From JAGXTF01 sp038317095 (GTDB lineage: Bacteria > Bacteroidota > Bacteroidia > NS11-12g > UBA955), in assembly GCA_038317095.1 (NCBI GenBank), contig JBBQBB010000003.1, forward strand, positions 32,513-96,512: 64,000 nt of DNA, given 5' to 3'. This document shows, piece after piece, positions 1 to 9,139 of the stretch (position 1 is its first letter; the number at the start of each line of letters is the position of its first letter). A program made the position numbers and the translations under genes. Under the pieces are notes generated by a model that was not told the DNA's origin, did not search any database, and worked only from the letters and a program-made list of their open reading frames with translations.

Positions 1-2
1 AT

Positions 3-302
3 CAGGATGAATTTTCCCTTTCCCGGGCGTTTGTATTTAAACAAAATGATAAGTGGAATATGTTATTTTCGCGAAGGATGCGAAACAATGATTTATATCA
101 ACTGGGATTTGCATCTTCAACTGACGGTATTGTTTGGACGCGTGATGATGAAAAATTGAAAATAGAGCCAAGTTTGGATGCTTGGGATAATGAAATGATT
201 TGTTACTCCTCCTTAATAAGCATTCAAAATAAAAATTACCTTTTCTATAATGGAAATAAATTTGGGGCAACCGGCTTTGGTTACGCTGAGGTAGAATTCT
301 AA
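3..302 (+). CDS. Five-bladed beta-propeller glycosidase-like protein (C-terminal fragment, cut by window edge)
   Basis: The frame is open from base 3 and the gene starts left of the window; the first in-window ATG, at 60, is internal. The translated end aligns almost without gaps to the last 100 residues of the protein at 1093..2025. Shared features are a DEF...R start, a GF/GY-A-S-xDGI blade with W-x-R, a D-x-W-D-x-x-MICY segment, and an end with YLFYNGN...TGFGYAE. Both belong to the broad beta-fructosidase/GH43-like propeller group, but catalytic acids cannot be assigned from this fragment. It may bind or trim the glycan, or be a propeller partner of a transferase. Homology to the 1093 gene is clear; the function is not known. 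Confidence 0.75.
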   Translation, partial: QDEFSLSRAFVFKQNDKWNMLFSRRMRNNDLYQLGFASSTDGIVWTRDDEKLKIEPSLDAWDNEMICYSSLISIQNKNYLFYNGNKFGATGFGYAEVEF

Positions 303-328
303 ATAATAAAAGCAAAACAAAAAAACAT

Positions 329-1081
329 ATGGCACAAATCGAATGGACTAGAGCTTCACAAGATCAACTAGAGGCAAGAAAGCAATTTAGGGAAATGTTT
401 ACCAACAGCCCAATTCCTATTGAGGATATTTTCGTTAATTTTGGGTTGTACATGCGCAGTTCTTATTTGGCGAATGTATTATGCATGAACGAAATATATC
501 AAAAAATATTACACTTACCCGGTGTTATTATGGAATTTGGAACATGGTGGGGAAGTAACCTGGCTATTTTTAACAATTTAAGAGGTGTATACGAACCTTA
601 CAATTACAGCAGGAAAGTAATAGGATTCGATACGTTTACAGGTTACCCTGACATTCTAATGGAAAAAGACCGTGACTCCCCATGGTTAAAAACAGGAAAT
701 TATGCTGTTCCAGAAGATTATGTAGATTATTTAAGTCAAGTATTATCTTACCATGAAAAAGAAAATCCATTGCCACATAAAAAAAAGTTTGATTTGGTAA
801 AAGGGGATGTGACAGTTACGCTACCGAATTATTTTCAAGAGCATCCTGAAACAATTGTTGCTATGGCTTTTCTAGATCTTGGAATTTATGACGCAACAAA
901 AAAAACACTTGAACACTTGATGCCTAGATTGGTAAAAGGTTCAGTTCTTGTTTTCGATGAAATAAACTGCCCTGAAATGCCAGGCGAAACTGCTGCATTA
1001 ATGGAAGTAATTGGTTTGAGTAAATTTAAAATTGAAAGATCGCAATTTACCCCAGATCGCAATTTTCTAACCATTGAATAA
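329..1081 (+). CDS. TylF/MycF-like class I SAM-dependent methyltransferase
   Basis: This 250-residue protein has a SAM-binding glycine motif at about residues 67-79 (VIMEFGTWWGSNLA), an acidic strand GFDTFTGYP at 99-107, and a late VFDEIN segment at about 208-213. That order is typical of TylF/macrocin-type sugar O-methyltransferases. The start ATG lies 26 bp after the preceding propeller gene, and 11 bp separate its stop from the next propeller gene. It therefore sits between two paralogous propeller genes. I infer that it O-methylates a sugar of the repeat unit or a terminal cap; the acceptor cannot be read from sequence. Other class I methyltransferase families remain possible. Confidence 0.7.
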   Translation: MAQIEWTRASQDQLEARKQFREMFTNSPIPIEDIFVNFGLYMRSSYLANVLCMNEIYQKILHLPGVIMEFGTWWGSNLAIFNNLRGVYEPYNYSRKVIGFDTFTGYPDILMEKDRDSPWLKTGNYAVPEDYVDYLSQVLSYHEKENPLPHKKKFDLVKGDVTVTLPNYFQEHPETIVAMAFLDLGIYDATKKTLEHLMPRLVKGSVLVFDEINCPEMPGETAALMEVIGLSKFKIERSQFTPDRNFLTIE

Positions 1082-1092
1082 TTCCACTTCAA

Positions 1093-2025
1093 ATGGAATG
1101 GCTTAAAAAGGGTTTGGTTTATTCACCCAATGCAAAAAATTGGTGGAATAAAAAATATGCAATGTACCCAACGCCATTTCTTATTGAGAAAAAAAATATT
1201 ATTCGTGTTTTTTTTGGAACAGTGGATGATAATTTCTTTGGCCGCACTTCGTATGTTGATCTTAATGCAGATCATCCTGAAATAATAATGTACAATCCCA
1301 ATGAATATATTCTCGACATCGGCGAAAATGGGACATTCGATGATTGTGGTGCTACGCCTGCAAGTGTGATTCAAAAGGACGGCAAATTGCAACTTTATTA
1401 TAGTGGATTTTGTAGGTCATTTCAGACTCCATATCATATTTTTTCTGGAATTGCAATTTCTGAAGATTATTTGAATTTTGAGAAAATCAGCAAAGTACCT
1501 TTTATGGACAGAACATCGATGGAATATTTTGACCGGGCTGGCCATGCGGTAATATTTGATGAAGGAATTTACAAATGTTGGTACGTTTCAGGTGTGAAAT
1601 GGGAAACTATAAATTCTGAATTATTTCAGAATAAAAAAATGCCAGTACACACAATTCGTTTCGCAAGTTCAATTGATTCCATTCATTGGGTTTCATTGGA
1701 AGAACCCTGCATTCCATTTTTAGGTGAGGATGAATTTGGATTTGGGCGTCCTTGGGTTTACAAGGAGGGCGACATTTATAGAATGTGGTATTCTGTGAGA
1801 AGTCGAAGTAAGCCATATTGCATGGGATATGCTGAGTCTTTAGACGGAATAAATTGGTCACGAAAAGACGCTGAAGTTGGTATTGAAAAATCTGATGTTG
1901 GATGGGATAGTTCCATGATTTGTTATGGTGCAGTAATTAGAGTAAAAAATAAAACATACATGTTTTATAATGGAAATAATCATGGAGAAACAGGTTTTGG
2001 TTTCGCAGAATTAATTAAATGGTAA
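1093..2025 (+). CDS. Five-bladed beta-propeller glycosidase-like protein
   Basis: The 310-residue protein has repeated blade-like units, including GTFDDCGATPASVI (about 80-93), an LYYSGF strand (101-106), a DRAGHAVIFDEGIYKCWYVSG segment near 148-167, and a terminal blade ending YMFYNGNNHGETGFGFAEL. The pattern of strand, DG turn, aromatic-rich strand fits the GH32/43/68-like propeller fold. There is no signal peptide, so a cytoplasmic role linked to glycan assembly is more likely than secreted hydrolysis. It is a clear paralogue of the truncated gene at the left edge. Its stop overlaps the next gene by 7 bp, so the two are probably cotranscribed. The catalytic state is unknown. Confidence 0.65.
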   Translation: MEWLKKGLVYSPNAKNWWNKKYAMYPTPFLIEKKNIIRVFFGTVDDNFFGRTSYVDLNADHPEIIMYNPNEYILDIGENGTFDDCGATPASVIQKDGKLQLYYSGFCRSFQTPYHIFSGIAISEDYLNFEKISKVPFMDRTSMEYFDRAGHAVIFDEGIYKCWYVSGVKWETINSELFQNKKMPVHTIRFASSIDSIHWVSLEEPCIPFLGEDEFGFGRPWVYKEGDIYRMWYSVRSRSKPYCMGYAESLDGINWSRKDAEVGIEKSDVGWDSSMICYGAVIRVKNKTYMFYNGNNHGETGFGFAELIKW

Positions 2026-3008
2026 ATTATTCAGTAAAAAGATATAATTCAGAATTACTGGGTTATTGGAATTCTTTCATTAAGGAATCAAAAAATGCAA
2101 CCTTTTTGCTAGATCGTAATTACATGGATTATCATAAGCATAGATTTGCCGATTATTCTTTAATGGTTTATAATGGCAATGAACTTATAGCTTTGCTTCC
2201 GTTAAATATTGTTGAGACTGAAGTATACAGCCACCAAGGATTAACATATGGTGGTTTTGTATTTGGTAAAAATATAAGAATCAAAGAAGCGATGGAATGT
2301 GTTTATTCAGTGTTAAAGTATTTGGAAGAGAATGGAATTGAAAAATTAAATTTGAAATTGCTTCCCGACTTTTATACCACAATGCCAGCGGATGACATCA
2401 AATACATTTTATGGATGTTAGATGCAGAGAATTACAGAATGGATACGGCCATGTCTGTGTTTAAAGGGCAGGAATTGAATTACCAAGAAAGAAGGAAAAG
2501 GAGCATAAATAAATCAAAAAAAATGAATCCAGAAATAAAATCTACTGGTCATAAGGAATTCGAAGTATTTTGGGAAAATATTCTAGAACCCAATTTGATG
2601 GATAGATATGGAGTAAAGCCTGTGCATACTTTAGAGGAAATCCTATGTCTTTATAACTATTTTCCCGAAAATATTCGCCAATACAACGTGTATGTAAATG
2701 GAAAAATTATGGCAGGTGCAACCATTTATTCCACGGACTATGTTTCGCATGCTCAATATATAAGTGGAAGTCCACTGGGAAGGGCAGAAGGCCATTTGGA
2801 CTATTTATTTGACTATTTAATTAAAAATGAACTCCAAATAAAAAACGTATTTGACCTTGGGATTTGCAATGAAGAAAATGGGAGAAATTTTAACCAAGGT
2901 TTGCTTGATTGGAAAGAAGGTTTTGGAGGACGGGCATGCATTCATTATTTCTATTCTATATTACCCGCATCTAAAGATAAATTATTACATCATTTGAACT
3001 ATGCATAA
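2019..3008 (+). CDS. GNAT / FemAB-like (BioF2-type) acyltransferase
   Basis: The 329-residue protein looks like the Acetyltransf_6/FemAB-like double-GNAT family. The middle region has a basic stretch (QERRKRSINKSKK) followed by a MDRYGVKPVHTLEEI segment, then a GKIMAGATIYSTDYVSHAQYI strand and a late HLDYLFDYLIKNE...FDLG segment, as in these proteins. It lies directly before a DegT aminotransferase and overlaps it by 8 bp. The pair suggests an amino sugar made by the aminotransferase and N-acylated by this enzyme, in the manner of the Fdt/Qdt-type dTDP-amino-sugar routes. The acyl donor, either acyl-CoA or aminoacyl-tRNA, cannot be told. It is probably cytoplasmic. Confidence 0.65.
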   Translation: MVNYSVKRYNSELLGYWNSFIKESKNATFLLDRNYMDYHKHRFADYSLMVYNGNELIALLPLNIVETEVYSHQGLTYGGFVFGKNIRIKEAMECVYSVLKYLEENGIEKLNLKLLPDFYTTMPADDIKYILWMLDAENYRMDTAMSVFKGQELNYQERRKRSINKSKKMNPEIKSTGHKEFEVFWENILEPNLMDRYGVKPVHTLEEILCLYNYFPENIRQYNVYVNGKIMAGATIYSTDYVSHAQYISGSPLGRAEGHLDYLFDYLIKNELQIKNVFDLGICNEENGRNFNQGLLDWKEGFGGRACIHYFYSILPASKDKLLHHLNYA

Positions 3009-4119
3009 AATTGTCGTTCCCTTTTTAAATTTGGAACCAAGCACTACGGCTGCAAAAAGCGGCTTGGTTAATGCTTTTACAAAGGTATTAGATTCAAATT
3101 ATTTTATTATGGGTTCTGAATTATCAGAATTTGAAAATCACTATTCCAAGAAGTTCGGAACGAATTATACTGTTGGTGTGAGCAATGGTTTGGACGCGCT
3201 TGTCATAGCTTTAAAAACAATCAATGTTGGATTTGGTGATGAGGTTATTGTGCCATCAAATACTTATATTGCTACAGTTTTGGCCATTACCCAAGTTGGC
3301 GCAATTCCAGTATTTGTAGAACCAGATCCAAATACTTTTAATATAGACCCTGCTCGGATTGCTGAAAAAATAACTAAGAAAACTAAGGCCATTTTACCTG
3401 TTCATCTTTTTGGACAATCCTGCAGAATGGATCTAATAGCCGAAATTGCGGCAGAAAACAATATTTTCATTGTAGAAGACAATGCACAATCCCAAGGTGC
3501 AAAATGTTTGACCAAATATACTGGAACATGGGGCCAAATAAATGCTACAAGTTTCTACCCTGGCAAAAACTTGGGTGCATTGGGCGACGCTGGTGCTGTC
3601 ACTACAGATAACGAGGCATTAGCGAAACAAGCAAAATTATTGAGAAATTATGGTTCTGAAAAGAAATATTACAATGAGATTATAGGACATAATATGCGCC
3701 TTGATGAATTGCAGGCAGCATTTTTAAATGTAAAGTTGGAATATTTAGATGCATGGACTGAGGAAAGGAAGAAAATTGCATTTTACTACCTAACAGAATT
3801 ACAAGGATTGGCGGATTTAAAATTGCCTACTATTGCAGAAAACGTAACCCATGTTTTTCATCAATTCGTTATTCTTACCAAATATAGAAATTCGCTATTG
3901 CAATATTTAGAAAAGAACGGAATTGGAGTTTTGATTCACTATCCAGTTCCGCCGCATTTACAAAAAGCATATGCGCATTTAAATTATAATGAAGGGGATT
4001 TTCCTATTGCAGAAAAATTGGCTAATGAATGTTTGAGTTTGCCCATTTGGCCGGGGATATCAAAAGAGCAACTGAAATATGTTGTTGACAAAATTAAGGA
4101 ATATTTCACTTTGGTCTGA
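3001..4119 (+). CDS. DegT/DnrJ/EryC1/StrS family PLP-dependent sugar aminotransferase
   Basis: At 372 residues this is the usual length for the family. The PLP lysine is K189 in SFYPGKNLGALGDAGAV, and the cofactor acid and glutamine are in VEDNAQ (D160, Q163). SNGLDAL (61-67) and PSNTYIATVLA (85-95) also match. The C-terminal N-M-R-L-D-E-L-Q-A-A motif is present. The enzyme transfers an amino group from glutamate to a keto nucleotide sugar. The closest well-known type by look is the 3-amino group (FdtB/QdtB), but the matching keto-isomerase and the RmlA/RmlB genes are not in the window, so no gene symbol is given. It is coupled to the acyltransferase before it. Confidence 0.9.
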   Translation: MHKIVVPFLNLEPSTTAAKSGLVNAFTKVLDSNYFIMGSELSEFENHYSKKFGTNYTVGVSNGLDALVIALKTINVGFGDEVIVPSNTYIATVLAITQVGAIPVFVEPDPNTFNIDPARIAEKITKKTKAILPVHLFGQSCRMDLIAEIAAENNIFIVEDNAQSQGAKCLTKYTGTWGQINATSFYPGKNLGALGDAGAVTTDNEALAKQAKLLRNYGSEKKYYNEIIGHNMRLDELQAAFLNVKLEYLDAWTEERKKIAFYYLTELQGLADLKLPTIAENVTHVFHQFVILTKYRNSLLQYLEKNGIGVLIHYPVPPHLQKAYAHLNYNEGDFPIAEKLANECLSLPIWPGISKEQLKYVVDKIKEYFTLV

Positions 4120-4123
4120 ATTA

Positions 4124-5794
4124 ATGTTGGAAATTAATAATATAGATTTTAAAAAACAAGTGTCAAATGCAAATGCATTTTATTTGGATTTAATAGGACA
4201 TTACAAATCGAGTATTACAGAATCTGAGCACAAAATAAATTATTTAAGACACCTAGCAAATTATTGTTGGAATTGGCATACCGGTCGTTTTACTTCTGCT
4301 TTTATTGAAAACGAATTAAAGGACATATCAAAATTCTTCCCTGATTCATTTGGGGAGAATATTGAGTCGGATCGAATGGTATTGTTATCTACGGAATTGT
4401 ATGAAACAGGAGGGCATACCCGCCTGTTAGAGAATTATGCAGATTATCTTAAAAAAAGGGGATATAAAATCACTCTAATAATCACCAGACAAAATGTAAA
4501 AGAATCGCCACTGAGAATTGTAAGTGAAAATAAAAAATTATTTGATCGAATTGAATATTTAGGTGGTACGCAAATAGCAGATGCCATAAAAATAATTAGA
4601 CAAAACGTAAACACTGCATTTCGGGTGTTTAACTTTCAACACCCCGACGATACTTTATTGGTTGCAGCTTTAAATTCAAACACCAGACCGTATACTTATT
4701 ATATAAACCATGCAGATCATATTTTTTGGCTTGGGATATCTTCTTCTGATGCCTTAATTAATTTGAGACCCTATTCCAACCTTGTTACAAGTGAAAGGCG
4801 CAGCGTTAATCTAAATACTTTTATTCTCCCAGTTAGGCTTAATACTCAGCAAAAGTACCTTTCAAAATCGAGTTCAAGAAAAATACTTACCATTTCGGAT
4901 GATGATATCGTTATCACCCTAGTAAGCGCCATATGGAAAATATTTCCAGATCGAAATTATAATTTATTTGAAATAATTGAAAAAGTACTCGCGTTTAACG
5001 CCAAAGTGCGTTTTATCTTGGTTGGAGTTACGGGTGCAGATTATGAAAGATTTTCGGGTGGCAAAGTACCTGCTCGTGTTGAGTGCGTTGGAGTTCAGCC
5101 AGACACTTCGGTATATTTATCAGTGGCAGATTATTACATGGAGGGAATGCCAAGCAATTCTCTAACTGCACTTATGGATGCTATATATGCCGGCTGTTAT
5201 CCCTTTTTAATTTGGGGTCCTTATCATCCCAATATGCAAATGGATTCTGAGTTATACGTCAATAATGAGGTAAAACATCCAGCAGATAAAAGAATATACT
5301 TGGATAAAATACAAGTATCATTAGAAAACCTCGAAAATCCTGAATATAAATTGGCTGTTGGGCATATGCAAAAAAATATAAAGTACTACTGCTCAGACGC
5401 CTATTGGGATAGCTTAATGCATTTTAATGAATCCAATTGGACAAGAACTGATTCTCTAGCTCCTATTGAATTTGAGAACACTTTATATGACCAAAGACTT
5501 GCTGAGCAAGCAGGCTTATTGTGGAAAATGAACCATCGAAATCCTTATTTTAATACACTAGAAAATTTGTATAATAATGGATTAATTTCTAGAAAGAATT
5601 ATTTGAAATTATGGTTCAAATCTGGAATTAAGGGCACCCATAGTGTGGTTGAAAAAATCAATTTTAGTTGGAAAAGCATCCTCAGAATAGTACCCCACCC
5701 TATTGATGTTGTAAAAACATACTATGCAAGTGTGAATGACAACAATGTTATAAAAAAATACTATAAAACTGTTAAAATAGCAATTAAAAAATGA
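4124..5794 (+). CDS. GT-B glycosyltransferase (GT4/GT1-like), large
   Basis: I chose ATG 4124, four bases after the aminotransferase stop, over an in-frame ATG at 4079 that would overlap that gene by 41 bp. This gives 556 residues. An N-terminal helical part (about 1-80) precedes a GT-B fold that starts at MVLLSTELYETGGHTRLLENY. The acceptor-domain opening GGHTRLLENYADYLKKRGY is typical. The second domain has ILVGVTGADYERF and YMEGMPSNSLTALMDAIYAGCYPF, which corresponds to the donor-binding E-G-x-P-x-S-x-x-E region but has A-L-M-D-A in place of the usual family glutamate motif. It likely acts at the inner membrane on a lipid-linked glycan. The donor sugar is unknown. Confidence 0.7.
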   Translation: MLEINNIDFKKQVSNANAFYLDLIGHYKSSITESEHKINYLRHLANYCWNWHTGRFTSAFIENELKDISKFFPDSFGENIESDRMVLLSTELYETGGHTRLLENYADYLKKRGYKITLIITRQNVKESPLRIVSENKKLFDRIEYLGGTQIADAIKIIRQNVNTAFRVFNFQHPDDTLLVAALNSNTRPYTYYINHADHIFWLGISSSDALINLRPYSNLVTSERRSVNLNTFILPVRLNTQQKYLSKSSSRKILTISDDDIVITLVSAIWKIFPDRNYNLFEIIEKVLAFNAKVRFILVGVTGADYERFSGGKVPARVECVGVQPDTSVYLSVADYYMEGMPSNSLTALMDAIYAGCYPFLIWGPYHPNMQMDSELYVNNEVKHPADKRIYLDKIQVSLENLENPEYKLAVGHMQKNIKYYCSDAYWDSLMHFNESNWTRTDSLAPIEFENTLYDQRLAEQAGLLWKMNHRNPYFNTLENLYNNGLISRKNYLKLWFKSGIKGTHSVVEKINFSWKSILRIVPHPIDVVKTYYASVNDNNVIKKYYKTVKIAIKK

Positions 5795-6675
5795 TGAAAG
5801 TATCCATTTGCGTTCCTGCATATAAACAAACCGAATTTCTAAAGGAGTGTTTGGATTCTATTGCCAATCAGACCTATAGTAATTACGAGTTGATTGTTAC
5901 GGACGATACATCAGGAGATATTGTTGCCAATTTGGTTCAGAATTATAAAGATATTTTCGGCGATAGACTAAAATATTATCACAATGAAAAGCCACATGGT
6001 AGTCCGGGCAATTGGAATTATTCGTTGGATAAAGCCACAGGGGACTTGGTGCAACTTATGCATCATGATGATTTTTATAGCAACCCAGATTCGTTGCAGT
6101 TGTTTGTAGATAGGGCCTTAAAAAATCCGGGGATAAATATATTTGCAAGTGAAGTTTATAGTAAAAATGCTGCCACGGGTGAATTAACAATTACCAGACT
6201 AGACAATCACAATCTGAACATTTTAAAAAATGATTTCAAAAGAATATTTTATGCAAATCTTATAGGGCCACCTTCGGTATTTATGCTAAGACGAAATAAG
6301 ATTCGTTTTGATTCTAGAATGAAATGGCTCGTGGATATGGAGTATTATTTTAGAATATTTGAAAAGTTCAAAAAATGGGAATATATTAACATACCACTTG
6401 TAACCAGTATTAACAATGCCAATCACAATGTCACGAATGAATGTATAGAAAACCCTGATGTAGAAATATTTGAACATTTGTATTTTTACAATAAGCATTT
6501 CAAAAGCCTATTTCCCTCGATAAGAATGATAGTGAGATTTATAAAGGTTTTTCGCAACTTCGGGGTATTTAGCCCTGCTCAGTTAGATGCCTTCAAAAGA
6601 GATCAAAAGGTGCCATTTTTTATGTACTGTCTCACCTATTTACTAAGATACCATCATGTTTTTAAACAAGACTAA
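5791..6675 (+). CDS. GT2 family glycosyltransferase
   Basis: The protein has 294 residues. The GT-A nucleotide-binding start SICVPAYKQTEFLKECLDS is at about 5-23, followed by ELIVTDDTSGD (33-43), and the metal-binding acidic motif is MHHDDF (90-95). The start codon overlaps the stop of the preceding gene (ATGA), and there is a second ATG three bases on. The C-terminal part lacks membrane segments, so this is a soluble or peripheral enzyme. It overlaps the following FkbM methyltransferase by 20 bp, implying coupled translation. It would add one sugar to the lipid-linked repeat unit; donor and linkage cannot be inferred. Confidence 0.85.
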   Translation: MMKVSICVPAYKQTEFLKECLDSIANQTYSNYELIVTDDTSGDIVANLVQNYKDIFGDRLKYYHNEKPHGSPGNWNYSLDKATGDLVQLMHHDDFYSNPDSLQLFVDRALKNPGINIFASEVYSKNAATGELTITRLDNHNLNILKNDFKRIFYANLIGPPSVFMLRRNKIRFDSRMKWLVDMEYYFRIFEKFKKWEYINIPLVTSINNANHNVTNECIENPDVEIFEHLYFYNKHFKSLFPSIRMIVRFIKVFRNFGVFSPAQLDAFKRDQKVPFFMYCLTYLLRYHHVFKQD

Positions 6676-7330
6676 TAAATACAAACAAGTCTCGTATTCG
6701 CAAAGTGGGGAGGATCGGATTATCAAGCATTTATTGGATGGACTTGAAATCAGGAACTTTACCTATCTAGATATAGGGGCGCATCATCCTTTTTATATAA
6801 ACAATACAGCTTTGTTCTATGAAAACGGAATCCGTGGAATCAATATTGAACCAGATCCTGTTTTATTTAAAGAATTTACGAAGCACCGAAAACAGGATAT
6901 TAACCTCAATATAGGTATTGCAGAGACGCCTGGTGAATTTGATTTTTATGTAATTTCTGTCCCTACTTTGAATACATTTTCTAAAGCAGAGGCAGAGGCT
7001 TACCAGTTGCAAGGAAATTATACCATACAAGATGTAATAAAGGTAAAAGCCGATACGATTGAGAATGTGGTAAAAACACATTGCAATAGCAAATTCCCTG
7101 AGTTTTTAACCATAGATGCCGAAGGAATAGATGAATTAATTTTGAAGTCTATTGATTTTAAAAACAACGCACCGCTTGTTGTTTGTATAGAAACAATTAC
7201 TTTTTCTACGAAGGGCAGAGGGGTAAAAAACATGGAAATAATTTCACTGATGGAAAGCAATGGATATCTGAATTTTGCGGATACCAATATCAACACCATT
7301 TTTGTGAAACGCGATGTTTGGGAGAGGTAA
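6656..7330 (+). CDS. FkbM family SAM-dependent methyltransferase
   Basis: The 224-residue protein has a short lead, then YLDIGAHHPFYINNT (the SAM glycine motif), GINIEPDPVLF (acidic loop), and FLTIDAEGIDELIL followed by a late CIETIT segment. This is the usual order of FkbM-type O-methyltransferases, which methylate sugar or polyketide hydroxyls. The QSGEDRII motif before the SAM site is also common in polysaccharide-cluster members. The start lies inside the end of the GT2 gene (20-bp overlap). It is a probable repeat-unit tailoring enzyme, unrelated to the TylF-like one at 329 and the CmoB-like one at 33607. Confidence 0.85.
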   Translation: MFLNKTNKYKQVSYSQSGEDRIIKHLLDGLEIRNFTYLDIGAHHPFYINNTALFYENGIRGINIEPDPVLFKEFTKHRKQDINLNIGIAETPGEFDFYVISVPTLNTFSKAEAEAYQLQGNYTIQDVIKVKADTIENVVKTHCNSKFPEFLTIDAEGIDELILKSIDFKNNAPLVVCIETITFSTKGRGVKNMEIISLMESNGYLNFADTNINTIFVKRDVWER

Positions 7331-7338
7331 TAAATTCA

Positions 7339-8208
7339 ATGATTATTTCTAGGTTAAACGGGGGTTTAGGTAATCAAATGTTTCAATATGCCATTGCAAG
7401 GAAATTGGCGTTAGAACATAAAACAATTGTGAAACTGGATTTAGAGGATTATTCCAATGCTGGGGTTCACCCTTTTTGTTTGAATAATTTTAATGCACCG
7501 TTTAAACTCGCAAAGAATTTGGATTTGGCGTATTTTGGAAAAATTCCGGATTTTGGAAACCCTTTGTGGTTGAGAATTAAAAGAAGAATATTTCCAGTAT
7601 CAGATATTTTTGAAAAGGAATTTAACTACCATCCTGAGATATTTAAGCAAACTTCAAGGAATACCTATATAAATGGATATTGGCAAACTGAAAAATATTT
7701 TGCGGATATAAGGAATATTTTACTGAAAGATTTTTCACCTGCTCATAAAGTGAGTGATAAAACGACAAAAATATTAAATGAAATCGAAAAAAGAAGTTCA
7801 ATTTCAGTGCATATTCGTAGAGGAGATTATGTGCTAAATAAGTCTACAAATGATTTTCATGGCACTTGTTCCCTAGAATACTATAGACATGCGTCTCAAT
7901 TAATATTGGGAAAAATAAACGAACCAACATTTTTTGTATTTTCTGACGATATTGAATGGGCTAAATTAAACGTAGAGCTGGGTTGTGAAACATATTTTGT
8001 AGACCACAATAATGTAAATACAGCTTGGGAAGATTTATTATTAATGTCTAAATGCAAACACAATATAATTGCAAATAGTACTTTTAGCTGGTGGGGAGCA
8101 TGGTTAAATACGCATGCCGAAAAAATCGTAATTGCGCCTTCCAAATGGTTCAACAATGCAAAGCTAGATTATTCAGATGTAATTTGTGATGAATGGCTGA
8201 GGATATGA
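7339..8208 (+). CDS. GT11 family alpha-1,2-fucosyltransferase-like enzyme
   Basis: I use ATG 7339, eight bases after the preceding stop, because family similarity begins at MIISRLNGGLGNQMFQYA; an upstream in-frame ATG at 7183 would lie inside the FkbM gene. The 289-residue protein has the GT11 donor motif HIRRGDY (158-164), the N-terminal GGLGNQMFQ motif (8-16), and the third motif NSTFSWWG (246-253). GT11 enzymes are inverting and metal-independent and usually move fucose from GDP-Fuc to O-2 of galactose. No GDP-fucose genes (gmd, fcl) are visible here, so the donor must be made elsewhere or differs. Overlap with the next gene is 4 bp. Confidence 0.9.
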   Translation: MIISRLNGGLGNQMFQYAIARKLALEHKTIVKLDLEDYSNAGVHPFCLNNFNAPFKLAKNLDLAYFGKIPDFGNPLWLRIKRRIFPVSDIFEKEFNYHPEIFKQTSRNTYINGYWQTEKYFADIRNILLKDFSPAHKVSDKTTKILNEIEKRSSISVHIRRGDYVLNKSTNDFHGTCSLEYYRHASQLILGKINEPTFFVFSDDIEWAKLNVELGCETYFVDHNNVNTAWEDLLLMSKCKHNIIANSTFSWWGAWLNTHAEKIVIAPSKWFNNAKLDYSDVICDEWLRI

Positions 8209-9122
8209 AATTGCCGCTAGTATCCGTGGTAATGTGTGCATACAACGCGGATGCGTTTATTTCTGAGGCCATAGAATCAGTGCGTTCACAGAATTACAGC
8301 AATTGGGAATTGATTATTATTGATGACGGTTCCACAGATAACACGAAACGTGCTGTAGATTTATTTAATTTTGACAAGAGGATTCAATATTATTGGCAGA
8401 GCAATGGAAAGCAAGGGAAAGCCAGAAATAGGGGTGTATCCATAGCCAAAGGCGATTTAATTGCTTTTATAGATGCTGATGATATTTGGCTTCCTGCGAA
8501 ACTTGAAAAGCAAATAGAGGCATTGAATGCAACCAATGCGGATGTTTTATTTACTTCTGCGGAATATTTTGGTGGTAAAGATGAAAAAACAGCCGAAGTA
8601 AATGAGGGGGTTTATGACAATGCATCCCTTTTTTGGAAATTGCAAATCGGCGAAAATCCTGTGGTTTTAAGTTCTGTCCTTATAAAGAAAACGGTTTTTA
8701 AAAGTGCAGGAGGTTTTAATGAAACACCTGAAATAGCGGAGGATTTTAATCTATGGCTTGACTTGTGTGATCGTGGATTTTTGTTTTCTGGTTTGATGGA
8801 AGTGCTGGTTCGATACAGAATTCATGCGGGGCAAACGTCTCAATCCGAGTCAACAGCATTGTTGCTCTCGGTAAAAGCACAATACCTTGTAAGTTTTAAT
8901 AAAATTTCGAAAAAAGAAAGAAATGTGCAAATAATGGCTCGCTTGAATAAATATTTGGTGCACAACATAGAGATTTTGACTTTAAAAGACAGGGATAGAA
9001 TATTAAGTTTTATGGTCAATCCGTTGCAGAAATACTTACATTTTCTCACCCTAAAAGTATTTCTAAGTTTTAATGTTACCCTATTTAAAAAGCTATCGTA
9101 TAGATTTTTAAATTTGTCTTAG
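8205..9122 (+). CDS. GT2 family glycosyltransferase
   Basis: ATG 8205 overlaps the GT11 stop (ATGA) and is preferred to an in-frame start at 8193. The 305-residue protein opens with LVSVVMCAYNADAFISEAIE, then IIIDDGSTD (about 37-45), and has the metal-binding IDADDIW motif at about 89-95 and a later ETPEIAEDFNLWLDLCDRG acceptor-side motif with ED. This is a classic GT-A GT2 enzyme. It has no membrane helices. It belongs to the left-hand glycosyltransferase run that builds the repeat unit. Confidence 0.9.
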   Translation: MKLPLVSVVMCAYNADAFISEAIESVRSQNYSNWELIIIDDGSTDNTKRAVDLFNFDKRIQYYWQSNGKQGKARNRGVSIAKGDLIAFIDADDIWLPAKLEKQIEALNATNADVLFTSAEYFGGKDEKTAEVNEGVYDNASLFWKLQIGENPVVLSSVLIKKTVFKSAGGFNETPEIAEDFNLWLDLCDRGFLFSGLMEVLVRYRIHAGQTSQSESTALLLSVKAQYLVSFNKISKKERNVQIMARLNKYLVHNIEILTLKDRDRILSFMVNPLQKYLHFLTLKVFLSFNVTLFKKLSYRFLNLS

Positions 9123-9139
9123 GTATTAAACAATATTTA

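Noticed and set aside
3001..4119. Naming the DegT aminotransferase FdtB or QdtB
   Set aside because: The matching keto-isomerase and dTDP-sugar genes are not in the window, so the specific sugar is unproven.
4079..4123. Upstream start for the large GT-B gene at 4079
   Set aside because: It overlaps the aminotransferase end by 41 bp; ATG 4124, four bases after that stop, is the simpler choice.
7183..7338. Upstream start for the GT11 gene at 7183
   Set aside because: It would overlap the FkbM gene by 148 bp, and GT11 similarity starts at 7339.
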